DNA of 5,212 nucleotides from Gorillibacterium sp. (lineage in GTDB: Bacteria > Bacillota > Bacilli > Paenibacillales > NBRC-103111): the NCBI GenBank assembly GCA_023511325.1, contig JAIMBU010000280.1, positions 1-5,212 of the forward strand. The letters are read 5' to 3'. The notes under the pieces are model-generated. The model was given only the letters and a program-made list of their open reading frames with translations. It did no database searches and was not told the DNA's origin. Below, one piece after another: positions 1 to 5,212 of this stretch. Within the stretch, counting starts at the first letter, position 1; each line of letters begins with the position of its first letter. The position numbers and the translations under genes are program-made.

Positions 1-345
1 GATAAGTACTGCCAAAACCATCGAGACCAGCATATAAATCGGTACCGTCAGCAAGAAAAGAAAGTTGTTACGCACCGATTTAATAAACATATCGTCATCA
101 AACAATTTTCTGAAATTTTCAAATCCGATCCAGTGAATGCCGTCAAAGCCTTGGACAAAATTCCAATCGGCAAAGCTAAGCACCATCGTAGCTATAATCG
201 GAATCAATACGAGAACGATCACCCCGATCAGCATCGGACTGACAAACAAAAAGCCAGCCAATGTCTCCCCCTGCTGCAATGACCAGCCTTTGCGCTTCCT
301 AGTGGCCGGTGGCTTTTGGCTCAACGTATTACTATTTCGCCCCAT
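1..345 (-). CDS. Carbohydrate ABC transporter permease, MalF/UgpA type (N-terminal 115 residues; gene runs off the left edge)
   Basis: This is one of the two membrane subunits of a binding-protein-dependent sugar importer; it would form the transmembrane channel with a second permease and be driven by an ATPase of the MsmX/MalK kind. The visible part starts with a basic cytoplasmic tail (RKRK at residues 16-19). A first membrane segment follows at about residues 29-58, containing FLFVSPMLIGVIVLVLIPII. Next come the family-typical loop with GFENFRKLFDDD (74-85) and the start of a second membrane segment from about residue 93. Family members are usually about 290-310 residues, so roughly 40% is present; the EAA loop that contacts the ATPase lies outside. 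The ATG at 345 is supported by a GAGGTG ribosome binding site five bases upstream. The gene is transcribed away from the large secreted enzyme gene. By family habit, a second permease and a solute-binding protein gene would be nearby, but none is in the window. The sugar transported cannot be told from this fragment. Confidence 0.93.
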   Translation of the reverse strand, partial: MGRNSNTLSQKPPATRKRKGWSLQQGETLAGFLFVSPMLIGVIVLVLIPIIATMVLSFADWNFVQGFDGIHWIGFENFRKLFDDDMFIKSVRNNFLFLLTVPIYMLVSMVLAVLI

Positions 346-350
346 GTTTA

Positions 351-356
351 CACCTC
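351..356 (-). promoter_or_regulatory. Ribosome binding site of the permease gene
   Basis: GAGGTG on the minus strand ends five bases before the ATG at 345. It fits the anti-Shine-Dalgarno sequence of Bacillota and settles the start codon. Confidence 0.8.
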
Positions 357-400
357 AATTGTTTAGTTATCGATCACATCTAACTAATGAACATACCCCT

Positions 401-406
401 ATTATA
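401..406 (-). promoter_or_regulatory. Candidate -10 box of the permease promoter
   Basis: The minus strand reads TATAAT, a perfect sigma-A -10 element, about 55 bases before the permease start. No good TTGACA-like -35 box lies 16-18 bases upstream: the sequence at 17-base spacing is CAAAGC, and the nearest alternative, GTCAAA, is at 19-base spacing. A strong -10 with a poor -35 is common in promoters that need an activator. The start of transcription would be near 395, giving a leader of about 50 bases. Confidence 0.5.
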
Positions 407-434
407 AAAAAAATACGATCGCTGCTTTGACGGT

Positions 435-448
435 ATTTTGATCAAAAT
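435..448. promoter_or_regulatory. Perfect 14-base palindrome, possible operator
   Basis: ATTTTGATCAAAAT is a perfect inverted repeat. It lies just upstream of the candidate permease promoter, centred about 46 bases before the predicted transcription start, a place where activators commonly bind. A role as a regulator site is inference; AT-rich palindromes also arise by chance. Confidence 0.35.
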
Positions 449-623
449 TACGATAATTTATACTTATTGTGCCTATTCAGGCGATAGCTACCTCCCCTTT
501 TACCGAAAAAGCGATCCGCTGCAAAAATTCTAGAACGGTAGACGGCAGCACACGAAATGCTGGCGATTTCACTAAGGACGTGGATCATTTTTGACAATGA
601 GTTAGCTTGGGGAAAAAGGTATA

Positions 624-652
624 TTGTTATTTATTCCATCTTTACTTATGAT
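624..652 (+). promoter_or_regulatory. Candidate sigma-A promoter of the secreted enzyme gene
   Basis: TTGTTA at 624-629 (4 of 6 matches to the -35 consensus) and TATGAT at 647-652 (5 of 6 matches to the -10 consensus) are separated by exactly 17 bases. Transcription would start near 659 and give a 5' leader of about 150 bases that includes the cre-like site. A second possibility is TTTACA at 762-767 with TGTAAT at 783-788, but its spacing is only 15 bases and the leader would be about 17 bases. Confidence 0.4.
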
Positions 653-752
653 TCAACCGAGCCTAATAGCGAGCGTAGATCAACCTAATTAAATGAGTCA
701 TGTAGACAGCCGTATGCTGTTTACTCTAGCGGAAGGAGGCAGCCGAACGGAT

Positions 753-768
753 TAGTAAGCGTTTACAG
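753..768 (+). promoter_or_regulatory. cre-like operator (CcpA or another LacI-family regulator)
   Basis: TAGTAAGCGTTTACAG matches the Bacillus catabolite-responsive element consensus WTGNAARCGNWWWCAW at 14 of 16 positions; the mismatches are the second and last bases. The core GTAAGCGTTTAC is nearly palindromic around CG. It lies 43 bases before the enzyme's start codon and downstream of the candidate promoter at 624-652, where bound CcpA could block elongation. It also overlaps the -35 box of the alternative promoter at 762-788. A pathway-specific LacI-type repressor could use the same kind of site. Confidence 0.6.
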
Positions 769-796
769 TTTTTTGCATCCTATGTAATTACTAACT

Positions 797-803
797 AAGG
801 GGG
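797..803 (+). promoter_or_regulatory. Ribosome binding site of the secreted enzyme gene
   Basis: AAGGGGG lies eight bases before the ATG at 812. The next in-frame ATGs, at 821 and 824, are worse spaced, so 812 is preferred. The AAGG at 807-810 is too close to the start to serve. Confidence 0.75.
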
Positions 804-811
804 ATTAAGGA

Positions 812-3800
812 ATGAAGAAAATGATGCTTTTCCGACGCCGTATTTGCCTGGTGCTTGTCGCCGTGCTGATGTTGTCCGTTGGAATACCTTTCGATAACGG
901 GTTTGGAGCAGGAATTCGTACAGCCGCCGCTGCTGCGGGAGAGGGAAGCACGCCAGTAGCTCAGGCTGTCGGTGATCCGTACACGTATAACGGAGTGAAC
1001 TATGTTACACAGATGGTGAAATCATGGAAATTCGATGCGAATGGACTTCCTTGGGCAACCGCCAAAGCTACCTGGGATGGATTTAATGGCCTTTGGGAGC
1101 CTAATCCAAATAACGCAAATAACCCAGCCCTCTCCATGACACTACTCTCTTCATTAAAAAACGGAACGACTGCCAAAAGCCAAACCGGTTCCTTTGGTCT
1201 ATCGGCCCAAGAGCTGAGCTCCTTTGCCGGTAAGCAAGGAATGCTTGTTCGGCTCGAATATAAGATCTGGCAGGAGGGTGGCTTCGGCTCAGGTCAAGGC
1301 ACACGACTCAATTGGTCAACCAACTCGGCTGGTGGTGAGAAATATACCGATGACTCATTGATGGCAGGTGTGAAAACCGGGGCGACGGAGACCGTTTATC
1401 TGGCTGGAACCAACGCTCGTTTTGCCTCCAAGCTTGGTAGCGATCCGATTACAGACCTGAGGCTTGCCTTCCATGTGCTGAATGGGGATAACAAGAAACC
1501 ATCCGGGACGAAGGTATTCATCGACGATGTTGTATTGACCGTCTTTCAGGATCAACTAACGGTCCAGCCATCTGCTCCAACTCATCCCGTGGTTAATGAT
1601 GGAGCGGATCTGTTCGGTTGGACGGATACACCTGGCTATTCAGGACTTCAATACTATGAATATAGTGTGGATCGCGGAATAAGCTGGGAAGCTGCTACGG
1701 CGAATCCTCAGCCGATTGGCAATCGTACAGTAGCCATAGGCGCTGTCCAAGTGCGGATTAAGGCAGATGCTTCAGCCGGTCGCTTAGTTGGCCTTCCGCT
1801 CTCATCCGACAAGGTATTCACCTTCCAAGCACCAGAGATTCCGGCCCCGGCGCCAAAAACCGTCCTCTGGCAGCTGGGACAAGCGGATCATTCCTCTGCC
1901 GAATTAGCGGGATATAACGGACCAGCGGCGATTACGGTACCCACAGATTGGAGCACAAGAACCGATTGGTCCAGCTTGCCTAAAGGCTTAAAGCTAGATC
2001 AGACCGGCAGCTTGGACATTACCTATACGCTGGCGTCTGTACCGGAATATGGCATCGAACTGAGCAGCTTCGTCATTGATGCTTATTCTTCGATTCCGCA
2101 AATGGCGGTCTTCTCTAACGGCCAGATGGCGGGACTCGTACAAATCGCTGGCGTTAATGGCAGCGGTAGCGAGAGTCAATTCAGCCAGACCTACCGATTG
2201 TATATTCCCAAGGAAATGTTGAAGGTGGGGAGTAACCATCTCCTGCTGAAAGCAGACAGAGGGCTTTATGCCGATACATCGGGAGATGCTTACATCTGGT
2301 GGGAATGGGACTATCTTAAGCTGGAGGCCCTTGGCTCTCCGGCACAGGAAGCCATTCATGGGAGGAATGCCCATCTCGGCACTACGTTATCTAACGGCTT
2401 CGATTATAACGAGAACGCCATCCGGCTTCTTCCTCAGCTGACCAAATGGTTGGGAAGTGCCTATAGCGACAACATGTATCGTACCTCCTTCTGGTCCGAT
2501 GCCCAAAGCTCCTTTAGCGCCAATGGGCGGAATTACTTAACGACCCTGAAGGATTTGAACATTACGCCTTTGATGGATATTTTCGGCGGAGATATCATGA
2601 GAAGTCCGGATGTGTTAAATGGTACGATCACACCCGCAGTCAGAGACTACTATTTCAGCTTCCTGCAAAAATACGGTGACCTCTTTGAATATGTGGAGGT
2701 AGACAATGAGCCTGGTCTATTCGGTTCCTCCTTAGTCGGCAACAAGGCTATCGCCCAAATGCTGAGTGACTATCGGAGCACCTATAATCCGCAGCTTAAG
2801 ATCGTAGCCCCAGGCTGGGCCTACTGGCCATCCAAGGGGATACCGGACGGCTGGGAACGGAATCCGGAATATCGCCGACAAGTCGAGGATTTAACCGATT
2901 TCACCAATGGGCACAGCTATGGCGGAACGGGTGTAACGCAAGCACGGGGAGGAGCCCTGCTGGAGACGCTCTTAACCTATCCTGAATCCGTAGACGGTGT
3001 AGCGAAGCCGATGATTATGAGTGAGAATGGAGCCAACGACGGTCATGCCGATAATACCAAATTCGGTACTTGGTCGAACCGTTATGAAGCATCCTTCGAT
3101 CGGGAAATTCGGGCAGCACTTGGCTATACGGATTACTCGATCCAGCATGCAGCTTTCTTCAATACCTACAGCCTGTTCGACGATACGATTAACTGGAATA
3201 CCCATCGCGTCGAGAATACGCAAGCTCACGTGAACAGCAATGATACCAGCAGTGAGACAAGACTAAGCATCTATCGTAGATTGACTGCGGCCTACTCCAC
3301 TCACGGCAAGCCGCTGACTTACGAGGTTGTCAATGCACCTGAGCTTACCAATAAGAAGGCGTACTTCCGTGCTGTGGATACCTCGTCTCTGGGTGTGACC
3401 AATCTAGGTGCATCCTCGGATAAGATCCTGCTTAACTTCGTCAACTTCGAAGCGACTCCTGTGACGATGCGAGTGAATGTACAGATGCCCCAAGATGCTA
3501 TCTATACAGGAGAACGATTCGGTGCAGGCGATACCTATGCTGCGGCTTACAGCCGGATCCCCTCGCTTCAAGCTGGGCCAGGCCTGGTTTTAGAGGAAAC
3601 ACTAGCTCCCGGTGAAACGATTCAGTATATCCTGTCTGTAAAAGAAACAGTTGCCCCAACTGCTCCCGTATTAACGAGTGCAGTGACGGCAAGCTATACC
3701 CAAGTCGATCTGGCCTGGGCACCCGCAACCGATAACGATAAGGTAGCCTTCTATCATGTCTACAAGAATGGCGAGTTGATTCAGACGACACCTTCCTCTT

Positions 3801-5134
3801 TGACGACGATAAGCTTGAAGGAGTTGACCAGTGCAACCACTTACAGCTTCTCCGTGCAAGCCGTCGATGAATCGGGGAATCTATCACCGCTTAGTAATGT
3901 GATTACAGCAGTGACCGCAGCGATTCCCGTTACCGCTTGCGTCTACACAGCAGCTACTGGTTCGATCAAATGCGAAGCCGAGTTAGGGATCAAGAGCGGA
4001 ACGGCTAATGAGCAGAATGACTCAGCCGCTTCTGGTGGTAAGGCTGTTGGCAGCCTGCATGGTGGCGGAGTTACCCTAAGCCAAGTAGACGGACATACCG
4101 ACGCACAAGCCACCAAGCCCTATATTCTTACGATCCGTTATGCCAATGGAGAAGCGGCTGGTTCAACCAAAAGCTTGTTCGTCAATGACGTCAAGCTTGA
4201 ACAGTTAATCCTCCCTTCAACTGGAGGCTGGAGCGGTACGGGGAAATACCAAGAGGTAAAAACCAATGTTACGCTGAATAGCGGGCCGAATGATATTAGA
4301 GTTTCCCAAGCCACTGGAGATAGTGGTGGAGCCAACATCGACTACTTCCTGCTTGAGCCCGGCGTCTATCAAAAGGATCAATGGCGGAATATCCTCGATG
4401 ACAGCCCTTTTGTTTACTATTCCGCTGCGACATTTGCCGTGGATGCAGGGAATGAGCGGCACGAATCAAGCACACCGGGAGACTTTGCCTCCCTAACCTT
4501 TAAGGGAAGCGGGATCAAGTGGTTCTCCCACATCAAGAATGATCTCGGTCAAGCAGACATTTATATTGACGGCGACTTCATCCAGACCGTCGATCTGGTC
4601 AACGCTGGACTGGAAGGCTACGACAAGGAGGTCTTCTCCATTGAAGGCCTGGAGTATGGTTATCATACGATCCGCGTCGTAGTTAAGGAAGGCATGATCG
4701 GACTCTATCGATTCCAATACTTTGGAGATGCCAACACTGCGGCCATCCCTGCAGCAGACCTGATCGTAACCGATGTCAGTTGGTCGCCTGTACAGCTACA
4801 AGTCGGAGACGAAGTGAGCTTCACCGCCACTGTTAAGAATATCGGTCCTCTGGCTACTCCTGATCAGATTGTTACCGGCGGCATATTCGTCATCGGTGGT
4901 GCGGTAGTCAATTGGACGGATAAGTATATGAATGCAATTCAGCCCGGTGAATCCGTCACGCTGACGGTAACTGGTTCAAGCTCAGGCAGCTTGGTCTGGA
5001 TTGCCCCCCAAGCGGGCACCTACCAGCTGAAGTTCCAGGTAAACGACATTAACCGTTACCCGGAAATGACCAAAACCAACAATACCTTCACCAAGGAATT
5101 TACTGTTGATTCTGTGACGGTTCCCGAACCTTAA
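812..5134 (+). CDS. Secreted modular glycoside hydrolase, clan GH-A-like, with FN3, CBM6/35-like and CARDB-like domains (1440 residues)
   Basis: This is probably an extracellular retaining glycoside hydrolase acting on a plant or microbial polysaccharide; the substrate is unknown. A signal peptide is clear: basic start with RRR at 8-10, hydrophobic core about 11-25, likely cleavage in the alanine run 38-42. Modules follow: a jelly-roll-like domain (about 52-246, ending in VFIDDVVLTV, typical of carbohydrate-binding folds); an Ig/FN3-like domain (247-338); a Pro/Ala linker (340-350); a beta-sandwich starting VLWQLGQAD (351-507); the barrel (about 515-832); its C-terminal beta domain (835-945); fibronectin type III (947-1036); a CBM6/35-like module with CEAE at 1054-1057 (1043-1183); a beta-sandwich (1185-1306); and a CARDB-like domain (1316-1433). 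In the barrel, NEP with E633 is the expected acid/base and SENG with E738 the expected nucleophile. R557, H701 and Y703 sit where clan GH-A active-site residues are usual. There is no LPXTG motif, SLH domain or C-terminal membrane segment, so the protein is probably released. The fold and clan are inferred from motifs; I do not recognise the numbered family. Confidence 0.88.
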   Translation: MKKMMLFRRRICLVLVAVLMLSVGIPFDNGFGAGIRTAAAAAGEGSTPVAQAVGDPYTYNGVNYVTQMVKSWKFDANGLPWATAKATWDGFNGLWEPNPNNANNPALSMTLLSSLKNGTTAKSQTGSFGLSAQELSSFAGKQGMLVRLEYKIWQEGGFGSGQGTRLNWSTNSAGGEKYTDDSLMAGVKTGATETVYLAGTNARFASKLGSDPITDLRLAFHVLNGDNKKPSGTKVFIDDVVLTVFQDQLTVQPSAPTHPVVNDGADLFGWTDTPGYSGLQYYEYSVDRGISWEAATANPQPIGNRTVAIGAVQVRIKADASAGRLVGLPLSSDKVFTFQAPEIPAPAPKTVLWQLGQADHSSAELAGYNGPAAITVPTDWSTRTDWSSLPKGLKLDQTGSLDITYTLASVPEYGIELSSFVIDAYSSIPQMAVFSNGQMAGLVQIAGVNGSGSESQFSQTYRLYIPKEMLKVGSNHLLLKADRGLYADTSGDAYIWWEWDYLKLEALGSPAQEAIHGRNAHLGTTLSNGFDYNENAIRLLPQLTKWLGSAYSDNMYRTSFWSDAQSSFSANGRNYLTTLKDLNITPLMDIFGGDIMRSPDVLNGTITPAVRDYYFSFLQKYGDLFEYVEVDNEPGLFGSSLVGNKAIAQMLSDYRSTYNPQLKIVAPGWAYWPSKGIPDGWERNPEYRRQVEDLTDFTNGHSYGGTGVTQARGGALLETLLTYPESVDGVAKPMIMSENGANDGHADNTKFGTWSNRYEASFDREIRAALGYTDYSIQHAAFFNTYSLFDDTINWNTHRVENTQAHVNSNDTSSETRLSIYRRLTAAYSTHGKPLTYEVVNAPELTNKKAYFRAVDTSSLGVTNLGASSDKILLNFVNFEATPVTMRVNVQMPQDAIYTGERFGAGDTYAAAYSRIPSLQAGPGLVLEETLAPGETIQYILSVKETVAPTAPVLTSAVTASYTQVDLAWAPATDNDKVAFYHVYKNGELIQTTPSSLTTISLKELTSATTYSFSVQAVDESGNLSPLSNVITAVTAAIPVTACVYTAATGSIKCEAELGIKSGTANEQNDSAASGGKAVGSLHGGGVTLSQVDGHTDAQATKPYILTIRYANGEAAGSTKSLFVNDVKLEQLILPSTGGWSGTGKYQEVKTNVTLNSGPNDIRVSQATGDSGGANIDYFLLEPGVYQKDQWRNILDDSPFVYYSAATFAVDAGNERHESSTPGDFASLTFKGSGIKWFSHIKNDLGQADIYIDGDFIQTVDLVNAGLEGYDKEVFSIEGLEYGYHTIRVVVKEGMIGLYRFQYFGDANTAAIPAADLIVTDVSWSPVQLQVGDEVSFTATVKNIGPLATPDQIVTGGIFVIGGAVVNWTDKYMNAIQPGESVTLTVTGSSSGSLVWIAPQAGTYQLKFQVNDINRYPEMTKTNNTFTKEFTVDSVTVPEP

Positions 5135-5141
5135 ACCGTTA
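5115..5141 (+). repeat. Inverted repeat spanning the stop codon
   Basis: TGACGGTT (5115-5122) can pair with AACCGTTA (5134-5141), giving eight pairs including one G-T, around an 11-base loop that holds most of the stop codon. No T-run follows, so it is not a standard intrinsic terminator. It might only stabilise the mRNA end, or be chance. Confidence 0.3.
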
Positions 5142-5172
5142 AGTTGAACGAGCTGCTAGCTTCAATCACGAT

Positions 5173-5190
5173 AGTTCAAGGGTTGGAACT
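5173..5190 (+). repeat. Short inverted repeat downstream of the enzyme gene
   Basis: AGTTCAA can pair with TTGGAACT across a GGG loop with one bulged base, giving a seven-pair stem. There is no following T-tract inside the window, so termination here is unproven; the real terminator may lie past the right edge. Confidence 0.25.
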
Positions 5191-5212
5191 TATGATCTAA
5201 GCTATTTCAATA

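Larger units (their letters stand above)
346..811. other. Divergent intergenic region between the transporter and enzyme genes
   Basis: These 466 bases separate two genes transcribed in opposite directions. They are visibly more AT-rich than the flanking coding sequence, with no convincing open reading frame. They contain a candidate promoter for each direction, a 14-base palindrome near the transporter side and a cre-like site near the enzyme side. Between about 470 and 590 I see only a weak hairpin (CAGCA/TGCTG at 546-562), no recognisable riboswitch and no intrinsic terminator. Confidence 0.85.

Noticed and set aside
137..430. 97-codon plus-strand open frame opposite the permease gene
   Set aside because: It is antisense to a clearly recognisable permease N-terminus, has no credible ribosome binding site and its translation resembles no protein family; it is a shadow frame.
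591..625. Perfect TTGACA at 591-596 with TATATT at 620-625 as a promoter
   Set aside because: The spacing is 23 bases, far from the 16-18 needed for sigma-A; the pair at 624-652 is better spaced.
662..689. Direct repeat CCTAAT at 662-667 and 684-689, start-to-start spacing 22 bases
   Set aside because: The spacing is near two helical turns and could suit a regulator, but six-base repeats are easily found by chance in an AT-rich region.
731..739. GGAAGGAGG, a strong Shine-Dalgarno-like sequence
   Set aside because: No ATG, GTG or TTG follows at a usable distance in an open frame, so it does not appear to drive translation of anything.
714..755. Short leader reading frame of 13 codons upstream of the enzyme gene
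   Set aside because: No ribosome binding site precedes its ATG, and it shows no run of regulatory codons; too short to support.
845..847. Cysteine 12 as a lipoprotein attachment site
   Set aside because: It lies at the start of the hydrophobic core right after RRRI, not after an L-x-x lipobox at the end of the signal peptide.
1994..2374. 126-codon minus-strand open frame inside the enzyme gene
   Set aside because: The plus-strand frame encodes a coherent modular protein here; the antisense product has no domain pattern or signal. The other antisense frames inside 1101-4717 were rejected on the same grounds.
4757..5134. C-terminal cell-wall anchor
   Set aside because: No LPXTG motif, terminal hydrophobic segment with basic tail, or SLH repeats; the C-terminus is a CARDB-like beta domain ending VTVPEP.

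Overview
The window looks like part of a carbohydrate-utilisation locus from a Gram-positive soil bacterium of the Paenibacillus type. This inference rests on the very strong G-rich ribosome binding sites, a CcpA-type cre-like site, the moderate GC content, and the combination of a sugar ABC transporter with a very large multi-domain secreted enzyme. No rRNA, tRNA, mobile element or CRISPR array is visible.

Layout: (1) Positions 1-345, minus strand, hold the first 115 codons of a carbohydrate ABC transporter permease of the MalF/UgpA type; the rest lies outside the left edge. (2) Positions 346-811 form a 466-base divergent intergenic region. It carries a perfect TATAAT -10 box for the permease, a perfect 14-base palindrome just upstream of that promoter, a reasonable sigma-A promoter candidate pointing right, a cre-like operator and a strong ribosome binding site. 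(3) Positions 812-5134, plus strand, encode a 1440-residue secreted modular protein. In order it has a signal peptide, three beta-rich modules, a TIM-barrel-like catalytic domain with the acidic pair expected of a retaining clan GH-A glycoside hydrolase, a C-terminal beta domain, a fibronectin type III domain, a CBM6/35-like module, another beta-sandwich module and a CARDB-like domain. (4) Positions 5135-5212 are a short non-coding tail with weak inverted repeats and no convincing terminator.

Working model (inference): the secreted enzyme cuts or trims a polysaccharide outside the cell and the divergently transcribed transporter imports the released sugars. The shared intergenic region would coordinate the two, with catabolite repression acting on the enzyme gene. 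The substrate cannot be read from the sequence, and I cannot place the catalytic domain in a numbered glycoside hydrolase family. That is the most interesting point of the window.
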